Shown here piece by piece: positions 56,201 through 58,647 of a stretch of 64,000 nucleotides of DNA. The stretch lies in NCBI GenBank assembly GCA_963576735.1, contig OY755181.1, positions 3,286,001 through 3,350,000 on the forward strand, written 5' to 3'. Position 1 is the stretch's first letter, and the number at the start of each line of letters is the position of its first letter. The stretch is from Bedellia somnulentella. Taxonomy: Eukaryota; Arthropoda; Insecta; Lepidoptera; Bedelliidae. Made by a program: the position numbers and the translations under genes. The notes beneath the pieces were generated by a model. It was not told the DNA's origin, did no database searches, and saw nothing but the letters and a program-made list of their open reading frames with translations.

Positions 56201-58065
56201 ATGTATTCATTATATCAGTTTAGCCTATGGCATACAACTTACCCCTTTTAATGCTACCAAAAGGTACTAGGAGTTAAATATGAATTTTGTAACTAACTTA
56301 TCTCTAAAAATTCCAACTTTCTATCTCAGTCTGTTAGATACAGCTTGGTGACAGACAAACAGTCGAGTCTTAGTAATAGGGTCCCATTTTTCCTTTCAGT
56401 ATGGCACCCTAAAAACCTTAATTTGTAATGTTAGATTATGTGACCGAGTGAGAAATAGTGTTATTCGTGAAAAGTGCGGTGTGAAAGATGATATTGCAAG
56501 AAAGATAGAAAAAGGAATGTTGAGATGGTTTGGGCACATAGAGAGGATGGATGATCGAAAATTGGTAAAAGGGATCTATAGATCTAGTGTGGATGGTAAT
56601 GTTAGTAGAGGACGACCACGGAGAACACACTTGCAACAAATTGAGAGTGTGCTTAAAAAGGGTGGCGTCCGAAGTATGAAGAATAAAAGAGCATGTATGA
56701 AAAGACTGATGGATGTAAATGAAGCTAGAGAGGTTTGTCAGGATCGTACGAAGTGGCGATCAATACTCTCTGCTACCCCAATGGGAACTAATGGCGTGAG
56801 TATATGTATGTATGTACCCTAAAAACAATGGAGCAAAAAATTATTTCTAGTTTTTTTTTATTAACAGGTTTGCTTCTTATTACTTGTATATAACTAACTA
56901 GAAGATTAGTTTATAGCTACAACAGGTTTGGATTCTGGTTTCATATTTTTGAGATCATTGGGATTAAAATGATACCATTGCCAAGTTCAACATTGAACAT
57001 ATAGATCACAGTACAGTTTGGTATAACTTTGACCAACATATGTTAATAATTAACAAACATTATCACTATAAAAGAAGAAAAGAAGTGCTCTATGCTACCA
57101 AGAAAAACTACTTGCAAACAAAAATATTGTTAAGATGTTATAATGAATTTAAATATTAGTACAAAATTAATACATACATACATACATATACTCACGGCTG
57201 TAAATCCCTACAAGGGGTAGCCAGAGCTGAGGAACTAGAAGTTCTTCGGCCACTTTTGGAAAGTAGAGTGGGGAAAAGATGGTAAAAATAAAGGTTGTTG
57301 GTGATGGGTCTCCAACCGCATCGCCCAAAAATCCCTAAGTAGCCCCAATATCATTAGTCGCCTCTTACGTACACCCACCGGAAGAAATGGGGTAGTGCTA
57401 TTCTAAGCCAACACTACACAGCAATACACCAACTATAACAACCAACTACAAATTTAATGTTTATTATATTTGCTTTGTTACTGATACTGATACAGCACAA
57501 ACATTTATTAAAATGTAGAATCAAAAAAAATGTCCAACACAATGGGCAATTATGTATGGTACTTGGGATTATAGATGATACGTAGGGTTACATCTACCCT
57601 TTACCCCCATTGCTAAAAGTGATCTTGTAATACAGATTTTTTAAAACCATAATGATTTGAATTATTAATCATCAGAATCACTATATTTCTACCCTACAAT
57701 ATCCCTTTATCGAAAATTACTAGTCTTATATATCTAAAGGGACTATTGTGGTGACAAATTTTATTCCTATTGCTTAAATGGTGGTCCCAATCTTGCCATT
57801 ATTATCTTATCAAAATACCTTTTTGAACTAACATGTTTTGATAAAGAATATTTTGGGCTACTTACCTCATATCCTTAGATTTGAGGTGTATAGCAATGGG
57901 GAATAAAATATACAATTGCATCTCTTGCAAAACAGCAGGCTTTAGATCCAGCACTCTTTGACTGAGGGTTTTTACAATTTGAGGACTCGGGCATATCATC
58001 ACAGCGTCGCATAATGGTTTCATGTAAGCAAACGCACTCTTTAGATCTGGACTCATAGGTGTCAT
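22997..58065 (-). CDS. TTI1: TTI1, complete gene with 17 coding exons
   Basis: TTI1 is a HEAT-repeat scaffold of the TELO2-TTI1-TTI2 (TTT) complex, which works with HSP90 to mature and stabilise PI3K-related kinases such as mTOR, ATM, ATR and DNA-PK. I joined exons 58065-57866, 54948-54806, 52674-52500, 46164-45975, 44919-44781, 44176-44008, 39034-38829, 33526-33335, 32750-32544, 30372-30199, 29500-29273, 28334-28192, 27473-27378, 26944-26635, 25929-25629, 24506-24278 and 23206-22997. Every junction has GT/AG sites and matching phase. The sum is 3312 bases, 1103 residues plus stop; human TTI1 has 1089. Family landmarks include LQEMQLYILFP at the N-terminus, VSEELKLEVIESL, HVKVRLEL, and a final FFKTML block. 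The 35-kb span comes from transposon-filled introns. The coding frame shows no break. Confidence 0.95.
23265..23508 (+). mobile_element. SINE family A copy
   Basis: Full length in TTI1 intron 16, starting GTGTAGTGTCGGCTTAGAAT and ending with ATAGCCATGAG and three TATG units. Confidence 0.87.
23526..23655 (-). repeat. Retroelement 3'-UTR-like repeat (family E)
   Basis: In + orientation: GGAAAACTCTTTATTGTACA ... CAATTGGCGGTCTCATCACT, then AGCGATCTCTTCCAGACAA. The same words recur at 44944 and 46437 in the same orientation. The - strand ends with AATAAAGAGTTTTC, so this is probably the 3' end of an unidentified LINE. Confidence 0.55.
23883..23899 (+). repeat. Target-site duplication containing a copied TTI1 splice donor
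   Basis: TATGTAAATTACCTGCA is repeated at 24266-24282, where it spans the end of TTI1 exon 16. On the - strand it therefore holds a second TGCAG|GTAATTT donor-like site within intron 16. Confidence 0.8.
23900..24265 (+). mobile_element. SINE family B copy flanked by a 17-bp duplication
   Basis: The tRNA-like head is ATAGTCCAATGGGTAGAAC ... GAGTTCAAATCCCGGG. The full body ends CCAACCCCTTCGGGGATGAA, CGGCGAGAACG and a TTATG tail. It inserted at the exon 16 donor of TTI1, leaving the junction intact on the right. Confidence 0.9.
24278..24506 (-). CDS. TTI1: TTI1 exon 16
   Basis: Residues ~958-1034: EVLPSLYKFLHKSSHDSYLK ... SQAFKLQTAILQSLPHLIVD ... KAMDCVDHYLSNRQPKPLQ. The acceptor is AAACCAG and the donor GTAATT. 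It matches the conserved C-terminal HEAT region of TTI1. Confidence 0.95.
24516..24800 (+). mobile_element. tRNA-bearing repeat family C
   Basis: ATGTGATAGTTAGACGTTCT and AACACTACTTAAAAGTG lead to a 72-nt tRNA-like module (24671-24742) with ACACGGTAGCTCAATTGGCA and GGGTTCGATTCCCGCC, then AAATTTTTCTTTCCTTAATT. The tRNA module lies near the 3' end of the element, not at its head. The anticodon stem is poor, so this is not taken as a tRNA gene. Confidence 0.75.
25327..25580 (+). mobile_element. SINE family A copy
   Basis: Full length in TTI1 intron 15, from GCTGTGTAGTGTCGGCTTAG to a tail TATGTATGGTATGTATGTAC. Confidence 0.87.
25629..25929 (-). CDS. TTI1: TTI1 exon 15
   Basis: Residues ~858-957. 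It includes VTLTVTILKRCINFIPSKRR, LLALEVIDQGLRILEMYEDE, LLPLVHLIWAPLVVRF, VVLRRAFQVLVTMADLSKDF and the end IRNRCVK. The acceptor is TGTTACAG and the donor GTAAGT, phase 2. This is a strongly conserved TTI1 block. An open frame runs on upstream into a LINE but is not coding there. Confidence 0.96.
26022..26410 (+). mobile_element. RTE-like LINE 3' fragment
   Basis: It reads LRKVCNVRLCDRV with a small rearrangement, then VNREIYRANVEGN-type sequence. It ends CCCAATGGGAACTAACGGCA, TGAGAATATGTATGTATG. Frameshifts break the ORF. It lies in TTI1 intron 14. Confidence 0.85.
26635..26944 (-). CDS. TTI1: TTI1 exon 14
   Basis: Residues ~755-857: VLVQSCDKYHGSDLTAYLQV, FLTFVTCIQKWFPHSTN, then an acidic linker rich in Glu/Asp (SDEEFEKELGKSGEE, EEDDLHYNDAV). 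The acidic, poorly conserved linker is typical of this position in TTI1. The start is in phase 0 and the end in phase 1. Confidence 0.95.
27028..27317 (-). mobile_element. Repeat family C copy with a 17-bp target duplication
   Basis: It is flanked by AAATTACTCTACCCATA at 27011-27027 and 27318-27334. The tRNA-like module is on the - strand (GACACGGTGGCTCAATTGGC). The outer end carries CCACATGAGGTTTTCATGAA. The long duplication fits target-primed reverse transcription. Confidence 0.85.
27378..27473 (-). CDS. TTI1: TTI1 exon 13
   Basis: Residues ~723-754: AWNSQSALRILTVVMEYSDS then SIMTCLYGIVTD. The acceptor is TTTTCAG and the donor GTAAGT, phase 0 at both ends. It corresponds to the human segment around VLEVMLRNSDANLLPLV. 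Confidence 0.93.
27521..27668 (+). mobile_element. Short RTE-like LINE 3' fragment
   Basis: About 150 bases: AAGAATAAAAGAGCATGTAT, GGATCGTACAAAGTGGCGAT, TCTCTGCCTACCCCAATGGG and a worn TATAAGTAAGTAAG tail. Confidence 0.8.
27893..28130 (+). repeat. Interspersed repeat of the 'ctcgtgtcacaatgttt' type
   Basis: ATATATAAAATTCTCGTGAC, ACTCCTCCGAAACGGCTTTA, CCGATTTTAACCAAATTTTG and GTCTGAGAATCGGCTAACAT form a motif series common in insect short transposons. I do not see its termini with confidence. Confidence 0.5.
28192..28334 (-). CDS. TTI1: TTI1 exon 12
   Basis: Residues ~675-722: SQYEMLHLSGLKAINDIAAA, CGHQNVNELIQHNADYFTFE, VTTRLKK. It matches the human stretch [20 protein letters not shown] closely. 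The acceptor is TCTTTAG and the donor GTAATG. Confidence 0.95.
28427..28987. mobile_element. Element with ~60-bp terminal inverted repeats
   Basis: CACTCTCAGAACGAAAGAGG at 28427 continues through GTTACAATCATAGAG and is repeated inverted at 28923-28987. A partial single copy of the same arm is at 32792-32852. No target duplication is evident. The interior holds a LINE-like coding remnant on the - strand. Confidence 0.75.
28621..28863 (-). pseudogene. C-terminal fragment of a LINE ORF2-like protein
   Basis: An 80-codon frame ending in TAA reads INNLSRNKRNDNLRSLSYMP, LYSKPKCNNMYGERVWSYIM and LNNLPKTIVTKLQ...LSILKNHLSK. The pattern 'Y-G-x-R-x-W-S/N-x-LP...SFKxxLKxHL' is the usual C-terminus of CR1/Jockey-type reverse transcriptase proteins. 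It lies between the inverted repeats of 28427-28987. Confidence 0.55.
29273..29500 (-). CDS. TTI1: TTI1 exon 11
   Basis: Residues ~599-674: DLFEGATEIRYTDISYAKPR, PIDPNSCRSLAEAQNNMVLS, CLLTDGVGMLALRLKEEFQP, YLLKTLCMVLERV. It is equivalent to the human block ending LLMSALYPVLEKAG. The acceptor is TTTCCAG and the donor GTAGGT. Confidence 0.93.
29542..29620 (+). mobile_element. SINE family A, 5' piece only
   Basis: GCTGTGTAGTGTCGGCTTAG to GTTAGAGGCGACTGACGGTA. The sequence then departs from the family but still ends with a short GTATGTATG at about 29700. Confidence 0.7.
29951..30150 (-). mobile_element. Repeat family C copy
   Basis: AAAGGAAAGAAAAATTTTGA, the tRNA-like module in reverse (GGGAATCGAACCCGCGACCT ... 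GAGCTACCGTGTCAATG) and TAAGTAGTGTTTGCGTTTCC. It lies just outside TTI1 exon 10. Confidence 0.8.
30199..30372 (-). CDS. TTI1: TTI1 exon 10
   Basis: Residues ~541-598: PNTDPNITMRILEKYIEDEV, WYLPLDVATADSEMISSGDT, LDVSVYNPRAWQKDCVP. The WYLP motif aligns with WYLVTC of human TTI1. The acceptor is TGTTACAG and the donor GTAAGA. Confidence 0.94.
30710..30800 (-). repeat. tRNA-like fragment related to family C
   Basis: AAATTTCGACACGAGCAGGA, CTTGAACCCGCGACC, then AATGAGCTATGGTGCC. The module is shortened and lacks a full anticodon arm. Confidence 0.6.
30904..30977 (-). pseudogene. Broken duplicate of the end of TTI1 exon 9
   Basis: About 73 bases copy 32543-32615 (for example GGAAGGAGGCTGTCTAT and GATGGGCACTG on the - strand) and keep a GTAAGA donor. 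A 2-base length change in the AAAGGCGA region shifts the frame, and a TAG replaces the Trp codon of the real frame. It lies 1.6 kb downstream of the real exon within intron 9. Confidence 0.8.
31348..32421 (+). pseudogene. Truncated LINE reverse transcriptase ORF (357 codons)
   Basis: An open frame with RGVRQGCVASPWLFNLFMDD, the catalytic YADD (CLLYADDQVLLASS), VYLGSLFTRDGKCDEDIEKR, LVPTLMYGSECWVWQKKHES and MLRWFGHIERMDDSKLVKEI. The endonuclease and first RT blocks are missing, so it cannot move on its own despite the open frame. Confidence 0.9.
31348..32442 (+). mobile_element. RTE-like LINE, 5'-truncated, 11-bp target duplication
   Basis: TATAAAATTTT at 31337-31347 and 32443-32453 flanks the copy. 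It encodes the reverse transcriptase from VLSKFGLGSQLIRALVSLYE through the C-terminus and ends with the CCCCAATGGG / GGCGTGAG module. Confidence 0.93.
32544..32750 (-). CDS. TTI1: TTI1 exon 9
   Basis: Residues ~472-540: SSPIPQTTPWCKLKHIDDKT, TETRLQEICRLLGEVECADL, IVDQLLECFLDKGDRKEAVY, LMNWMGT. It matches the human block [20 protein letters not shown]. The acceptor is TACCTCAG and the donor GTCAGT. Confidence 0.95.
32792..32852 (+). repeat. Single arm of the 28427-28987 inverted-repeat element
   Basis: TCTCAGAACGAAAGAGGCTA and TTGAGTTACAATCATAGAGG match the terminal repeat. No second arm is nearby. Confidence 0.7.
32871..32945 (+). repeat. Half copy of a palindromic MITE-like element
   Basis: ACTGAATGAGACAAAATGAT, then TTAAGTCGTTCTCAGCTTAA and CAATTCACAAATCGGGCG match one half of the elements at 53567 and 55838. 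Confidence 0.65.
33335..33526 (-). CDS. TTI1: TTI1 exon 8
   Basis: Residues ~408-471: TSRKLSIVNLLHGYIRLLGD, GSRPQRLTSTLTLPRSLYRA, CHSLMEAVRLTSHVTVMGQL. The LLHGYIRLLG motif equals LLLGYLKLLG of human TTI1. The acceptor is TTTCCAG and the donor GTAAGA. Confidence 0.96.
33562..34187 (+). mobile_element. RTE-like LINE 3' copy with inverted 5' tip, 10-bp duplication
   Basis: TAAAGCGGAT at 33552-33561 and 34188-34197 flanks the unit. Its 5' end repeats 19 bases in inverse orientation (TTACAAACTTTTCTGAGG at 33561 versus CCTCAGAAAAGTTTGTAA at 33774). Between these arms lies a fold-back of family C. The LINE part codes the C-terminal region with frameshifts after VKEIYTIEPMW. Confidence 0.75.
33629..33764. 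repeat. Perfect 48-bp fold-back of repeat family C
   Basis: Positions 33629-33676 and 33717-33764 are exact reverse complements (each includes AAGGAAAGAAAAATTTCGAC). The 40-base spacer is the middle of the tRNA-like module with GGGGGCGTATACCCGAAGG. Transcribed, it would form a long hairpin. Confidence 0.95.
34222..37279 (+). mobile_element. HmRTE-like LINE, apparently complete
   Basis: A GC-richer leader (34222-34468) with CACTGGACCAGCGTGGTGGG precedes one long ORF. The ORF is followed within 20 bases by an A-rich run (37258-37281). Leader, ORF and short 3' end fit the RTE clade of Heliconius and other Lepidoptera. The exact ends and a target duplication are not clear. Confidence 0.85.
34469..37255 (+). 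CDS. RTE-clade endonuclease-reverse transcriptase (928 codons open)
   Basis: This single-ORF retrotransposon protein nicks target DNA and copies its RNA there. The N-terminal APE-type endonuclease shows TYNVRTL, GLSEVRR, YAPTSSH, LGDFNAKIG (near residue 137), TRNEIDFVL and the catalytic SDHRPLRA (near 230). The reverse transcriptase shows NYRPVSLTTHVYKLF, AGFRPGYSTTDHL, AFIDYTKAFDSLHH, GVKQGDPLSPNLF and catalytic FADD (near 680). The C-terminal region has TYGAQTW, WDWAGHVCRMPPDRW and GRPRRRW. The first ATG is at 34493; the open frame starts upstream without a Met, so either translation starts there or the 5' end is slightly altered. No stop or frameshift is seen. It resembles HmRTE-e01-type proteins. 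Confidence 0.92.
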   Translation: MTYNVRTLMTDGRMVELKNALQTINYDIIGLSEVRREGELTTETESDIFYYNGITGGQYGVGFLVAKKWKQNIEEFVGYSERIAVLKFKISHHHTATFIQTYAPTSSHSNEEIEEFYDLLNRAYDENKGTWTLVLGDFNAKIGIRNDLDNFDILGPFGLGDRNERGTRLIQFAFGQRLSISNTFFYKKSQRRWTWVSPDGRTRNEIDFVLTSSKHIVKDISVINNINFSSDHRPLRAKIYFNLKIHRSKCFSNKIRRFDKLTLMGYQEQFNIELKNQFSILPDFEKGDVQTSYDNIVNSIKVACKNIKPKIQNSNKLSQDTINLIKTREQADKFSEEYKQLDRRVKRSIRRDLRAFNTKLVEIALLKHRSLRAAKRGNCTGKSWITSLKDKNGRKHTNRQKIMEICTSFYKDLYADTTRVANSHDEYSFCDDIPFITGYEVHIALKSMHYEKSPGEGGVTTESLKLGEPTLLPHLANLCNEILVSGKIPHKFCHSNIILLHKQGKKSDIGNYRPVSLTTHVYKLFIKIIHNRIRSILNQHQPPEQAGFRPGYSTTDHLHTLNQIIEKTNEFNIPLYLAFIDYTKAFDSLHHQAIFSALANQKIEPTYIELVSAIYRNSTANVKLERPGPTFTIEKGVKQGDPLSPNLFTSCLEEVFKKLTQSWENEGIDIGGHKLTNLRFADDIVLLSHSAPELQRMLRELSTASLEVGLMMNRSKTKVMTNSTKRRVEVDGQEIQYVDEYIYLGQIASFESRQDKEIDRWIENAWKSFWSMKSLMKGDLPLSLKRKLIDMCILPVLTYGAQTWSLTESQKSKLKVCQRAIERSILGVKRTDRIRNTDLRSKTQIADVGAKTAKLKWDWAGHVCRMPPDRWAKNVTQWVPSNGRRRRGRPRRRWRDDLDSFRKDWREQAQSRDEWKIQGETFAQQWDT
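37899..38236 (-). mobile_element. Repeat family C, full-length copy with 13-bp duplication
   Basis: It is flanked by ATAACCATTAAAA at 37886-37898 and 38237-38249. On the - strand it starts with TTTTTGTTCATGAAAACCTC, passes TGATAGTTAGGCGTTTTCAA and CACTACTTAAACGTG, then the tRNA-like module (37936-38008), and ends with TTTATTCTTTAATTATTAG. The two ends share an inverted ACTAATAATTAAAGAATA word. Confidence 0.9.
38500..38775 (+). mobile_element. Repeat family C, fold-back copy
   Basis: Arms 38533-38577 and 38729-38773 are inverted copies matching at 44 of 45 positions. The tRNA-like module (38668-38740) is on the + strand within it. The left arm replaces the normal 5' part of the element with an inverted copy of its 3' end. 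Confidence 0.9.
38829..39034 (-). CDS. TTI1: TTI1 exon 7
   Basis: Residues ~339-407: TMRPSIPTVVDVLIALSKDE, YPAVAKYSSDRLIGYFQTGE, TLDFIADNFVSTLQELPRTL. It is a HEAT segment equivalent to the human one with [20 protein letters not shown]. The acceptor is TTTACAG and the donor GTAGGT. Confidence 0.95.
39535..39600 (-). repeat. Helitron-like (Lep1-type) end fragment
   Basis: CTAGCTGCCGCCCGCGACTT then CGTACGCGTC is the usual terminal motif of these repeats, read in reverse. The other end is not recognised. Confidence 0.5.
40864..41559. repeat. Perfect 190-bp inverted repeat around a 316-bp centre
   Basis: 40864-41053 and 41370-41559 read as exact reverse complements over all 190 positions. The arms begin ATCCCACCAAAAACATTAAA and end TGACTTGGCAATGAGCACAA. 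The centre (41054-41369) has no ORF beyond 88 codons and no recognised domain. No target duplication is evident outside the arms. Confidence 0.93.
42478..42862 (+). repeat. Unclassified interspersed repeat (probable)
   Basis: TGATCTGTCAGTGAGTCAGT, CGACCGTAACTCCTAAAC and a GC-rich end with GGCAGGGGCACTGCCGTGCC resemble a repeat type I have seen in moth genomes. It cannot be bounded from this window. Confidence 0.35.
42953..43202 (+). mobile_element. SINE family A copy
   Basis: Full length, GCTGTGTAGTGTCGGCTTAG to three TATG units. Confidence 0.87.
43205..43275 (+). mobile_element. Minimal LINE 3' tip
   Basis: Only ATAGTCTCTGCCTACTTAAA, CGGGAACTAACGGCTTGAGT and TATG repeats remain: about 60 bases of the RTE-like LINE end, directly after a SINE A tail. 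Confidence 0.75.
43655..43715 (+). repeat. Fragment of SINE family D
   Basis: TTGAGTTAGTATCCCATACC and AAGTTGTACTTACTTTGGG are the reverse of words at 53040-53090. Confidence 0.45.
43724..43973 (-). mobile_element. SINE family A copy
   Basis: Full length in reverse, CATA tail to TCGACACTACACG, just upstream of TTI1 exon 6 in window order. Confidence 0.85.
44008..44176 (-). CDS. TTI1: TTI1 exon 6
   Basis: Residues ~283-338: KNPKELSKKTPEWYSMAGEK, LKLVTDSISSLQAHEHVKVR, LELAVYCSRLLYECH. The W...EKLK...HVKVRLEL pattern matches DWVKKTGDKLT...HWKVRLELVE of human TTI1. The acceptor is TCCACAG and the donor GTAAGA. Confidence 0.96.
44200..44235 (+). repeat. Family C end fragment
   Basis: AAAGGAAAGAAAAACTTCGA followed by CACAGGCGGGAATTAG is the isolated terminal arm seen in the fold-back copies. 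Confidence 0.6.
44781..44919 (-). CDS. TTI1: TTI1 exon 5
   Basis: Residues ~237-282: AALNAIHKIVCLVMNDRHLG, KQDCITVENFSRMLQVKMKY, NSKREV. The acceptor is TTATAG and the donor GTAAGG, phase 0 to phase 1. It aligns with the [20 protein letters not shown] region. Confidence 0.9.
44944..45085 (-). repeat. Retroelement 3'-UTR-like repeat (family E)
   Basis: GAAAACTCTTTATTGCACAT, CAATTGGCGGTCTTATCACT and AGCGATCTCTTCCAGACAAC, as at 23526. Confidence 0.55.
45344..45494 (+). mobile_element. SINE family B fragment, head missing
   Basis: ATGCGACAGTGTATCCG, CGATAGGTCTGCACCCTATC, ACGTGAGTACACTGTC and TAACCTCTGCTATTCTTCGC follow the SINE B order with wear. Confidence 0.75.
45975..46164 (-). CDS. TTI1: TTI1 exon 4
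   Basis: Residues ~173-236: LASISCLTAYTATHKALAEP, PGRAANRSLECLASDMAATI, LPGVLAALQDVAMSDNPGHS. The central part is GC-rich (mostly C/G third positions), unlike neighbouring exons. It aligns with KCLQVLLLQC...LASFLPGISTAL. The acceptor is TATGCAG and the donor GTAAGT. Confidence 0.92.
46193..46434 (-). mobile_element. SINE family A copy
   Basis: Full length in reverse. AACACTT occurs on both sides (46185 and 46442) and may be a short target duplication. Confidence 0.85.
46437..46562 (-). repeat. Retroelement 3'-UTR-like repeat (family E)
   Basis: GAACACTTTATTGCATACAA, CAACGGCAGACTTATCGCCT and CGCGATTTCTTCCAGTCAAC; third copy in the same orientation. Confidence 0.5.
46985..47405 (+). mobile_element. 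SINE family B, split by ~145 bp of other DNA
   Basis: The head GACGTGATAACCCAGTGGGT and body run to GTACCTCTGCCATGCCAACC at about 47224. After foreign AT-rich DNA the element resumes at 47368 with CCCCTTCGGGGATATTCGGC and ATGAACGTTTGAG. Part of the head (box B) is deleted. Confidence 0.75.
47479..49440 (-). pseudogene. RTE-like LINE reverse transcriptase region
   Basis: The frame is open throughout. Blocks: KAMKSMKLGKAAGYDRITIE, WCKAVIVPLYKGKGSHQEAK, NYRGISLLSIVGKLYAKVLI, QAGFRKGIRCMDQIFSLRSI, CSFIDLEKAYDRVVRKCLWE, RGVRQGCVASPWLFNLFMDD and the catalytic CLLYADDQVLLASS. The C-terminal WFGHIERMDDRKLVKGIYRA marks the second LINE subfamily. The source element is broken upstream, so this copy is not autonomous. 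Confidence 0.92.
49453..49816 (+). mobile_element. SINE family B, reference copy with 12-bp duplication
   Basis: TAAATCTAACCA at 49441-49452 and 49817-49828 flanks a 364-bp element. It starts ACCGTGATAGCCCAGTGGGT, has box B GTGTTCGAATCCTGGG, and ends CTCTGCCAACCCCTTCGGGG, ATATTCAGCGTGAACG and (TTTATG)3. This gives the family's true ends. Confidence 0.95.
49829..50278 (-). pseudogene. RTE-like LINE endonuclease C-terminus and linker
   Basis: RQRRSERSMIDFVIVDERLR and GTNVGTDHFFVISRLRDLC give the IDFV and TDHF endonuclease motifs. A charged linker then leads to SRWDKVVKEAVEDKKKAWLD at the SINE insertion point. Confidence 0.8.
50290..50450 (+). pseudogene. Inverted endonuclease segment of the LINE
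   Basis: It reads on the + strand, opposite to the rest of the element: NERLVMLGDFNGWVGVSRNG then KFGDQRVNENGEKLIEV. The last ~65 bases are repeated inverted just to the right (50459-50528), so the breakpoint is palindromic. Confidence 0.85.
50525..50876 (-). pseudogene. RTE-like LINE endonuclease N-terminus
   Basis: TRFSTMNVCGGMFEKLDEVC, MNERKLDFLCVNETKRKGKE and QGVGLLISERMAQI are the first APE-endonuclease motifs (N, then ETK). A basic 5' stretch CSSTNKHGGGDVARHSSRHG precedes them. Confidence 0.75.
50889..52097 (-). mobile_element. RTE-like LINE, 5'-truncated, 12-bp duplication
   Basis: TAAATTAACAAT at 50877-50888 and 52098-52109 flanks the copy. It inserted at the 5' edge of the older LINE next door. 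It starts within AKNRKVYCSFIDLEKAYDR and ends with the standard 3' module and a CATA (TATG) run of five units. Confidence 0.95.
50922..52058 (-). pseudogene. Truncated LINE reverse transcriptase ORF (378 codons)
   Basis: Open from MYCSFIDLEKAYDRVVRKCL to the C-terminus, with GVRQGCVASPWLFNLFMDD, YADD and FGHIERMDDSKLVKEIYRAN. It is nearly identical to the 31348 copy, so both are recent. It lacks the endonuclease and the first RT blocks. Confidence 0.92.
52500..52674 (-). CDS. TTI1: TTI1 exon 3
   Basis: Residues ~115-172: APVSEELKLEVIESLATIML, KTDLPTRIKLFKSNIPLLAQ, TIFIAVHIAKLEKLRSL. VSEELKLxVI is shared with human TTI1. The acceptor is ATTTCAG and the donor GTAACT, phase 2. Confidence 0.96.
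52723..52985. mobile_element. Two SINE family B 3' ends, tail to tail
   Basis: The + copy (52723-52846) ends CCCCTTCGGGGATAAACGGC / GTGAACG with TTTATG units. The - copy (52872-52985) starts with the reverse of the same end. About 95 bases of each form an inverted repeat around a 25-bp AT-rich centre. Confidence 0.85.
53000..53235 (-). mobile_element. SINE family D (tRNA-derived)
   Basis: On the - strand: CGTGGCTGAGTGGATAGGTG (box A region) and GGTTGCGGGTTCGAATTCTG (box B), then GAGCAACATTTATGTGATGA and a body with GTTGAGTTAGTATCCCATAC. The layout matches a common lepidopteran tRNA-SINE. Confidence 0.65.
53567..53702. mobile_element. Palindromic MITE-like element
   Basis: CGCCCGATTTATGAATTGAG and its inverse near 53702 (CTCAATTCGGGCG) enclose two inverted CTGAGAACGACTTAAGTATC words. 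TAA occurs on both sides and may be the target duplication. There is no coding capacity. Confidence 0.75.
54046..54140 (-). repeat. Worn tRNA-like SINE head
   Basis: On the - strand ACACATAGCTCAGTGGGGAA and GTAGGTTCAAATTCAGGCC resemble boxes A and B. The stems are broken and no body is recognised. Confidence 0.45.
54806..54948 (-). CDS. TTI1: TTI1 exon 2
   Basis: Residues ~67-114: DKFDIKRNLVQMMKTVLERV, QIDSPDVFIKYHTCLLNLIF, DKDQPGM. The acceptor is TTTTTACAG and the donor GTTAGT. Phases join exon 1 (AG|T) and exon 3 (G|TG). Confidence 0.93.
54992..55172 (+). mobile_element. SINE family A, 3' end lost
   Basis: GCTGTGTATTGTTGGATTAG to GGAATTTCTAATTTC, then cut by a reversed SINE B head. Confidence 0.8.
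55173..55226 (-). mobile_element. SINE family B head fragment
   Basis: In reverse: CAACCGTGATAACTCAATGG, GTAGAACACCGGTTATCGTG. Only the box A half of the tRNA-like head remains, butted against SINE A. Confidence 0.75.
55470..55721 (+). mobile_element. SINE family A copy
   Basis: Full length, CGTGTAGTGTCGGTTTAGAA to four TATG units, in TTI1 intron 1. Confidence 0.87.
55838..55976. mobile_element. Palindromic MITE-like element, second copy
   Basis: Same order as 53567: CGCCCGATTTCTGAATTGAG, GTATCGTTTTGTCTCATTCA, CAACTGGAATACTCAATTCA, GAAATCGGG. The two arms pair over most of their length. Confidence 0.75.
56417..56815 (+). mobile_element. RTE-like LINE 3' fragment with 11-bp duplication
   Basis: ACCCTAAAAAC at 56406-56416 and 56816-56826 flanks it. 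It codes RNSVIREKCGVKDDIARKIE, MLRWFGHIERMDDRKLVKGI and onward, in the DRKLVKG subfamily, and ends with the standard 3' module and TATG tail. Confidence 0.92.
57173..57423 (-). mobile_element. SINE family A copy
   Basis: Full length in reverse in TTI1 intron 1, CATA tail to CCAACACTACACAGC. Confidence 0.87.
57866..58065 (-). CDS. TTI1: TTI1 exon 1 (start codon)
   Basis: Residues 1-66: MTPMSPDLKSAFAYMKPLCD, VMICPSPQIVKTLSQRVLDL, LQEMQLYILFPIAIHLKSKD. The LQE(L/M)Q-YILFP motif is the TTI1 N-terminal signature, and its distance from the Met matches human TTI1. The donor is GTAAGT. A second Met at codon 4 is possible. Confidence 0.94.
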
Positions 58066-58647
58066 GATTTCCAGGTTAGTGATAATGTCTGTGGCACTTC
58101 ACATCACATCACTTATAATTTACCAGCACTCTATTCAATATTGAACCTATATGCCCCATTCCTATCATTGAAGTATCGATTTTTACTATAAATAGAATGT
58201 TTTTAAGAAATAAGCTGCGCTGCGTATTGCAATCAGCATCTGTGGACCTGCATCGTTTCGATATAGGCCACGATTTAACATGCATAATTTCAAATTAGAT
58301 ATGATAGTTAAATAAAGACGTTCCCTATTAATTCTTAAATTAAAATAGTAATATAAGGTATTTAATACAATAATTATAAAAAAACACTTAAAATAAGCTA
58401 ATATTAATATTAAAATAAGCTCTCTAGCGTAAAGTGAAACGAAATTATATTTAAAAAAGGAATGTCATAATAAATCTGTCAACCCAATTGAGTGAGTTTC
58501 AGAATTGTCAAAGTCAGGTGATATTCTATCTATCAAAAGATACAATTTACAAACTTATGTAGAAAACAATATCAAATTAGTAATAATTGAATTAAGTTCC
58601 TACTGAAACATGATTTTATAGTAGAATAGTTTAAAATAACAAACGAA
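58066..58647. promoter_or_regulatory. Divergent TTI1 / FAM185A promoter interval
   Basis: The 582 bases between the two start codons contain no repeat from the families listed and no ORF. The position suggests a bidirectional promoter; no specific element can be assigned. Confidence 0.5.
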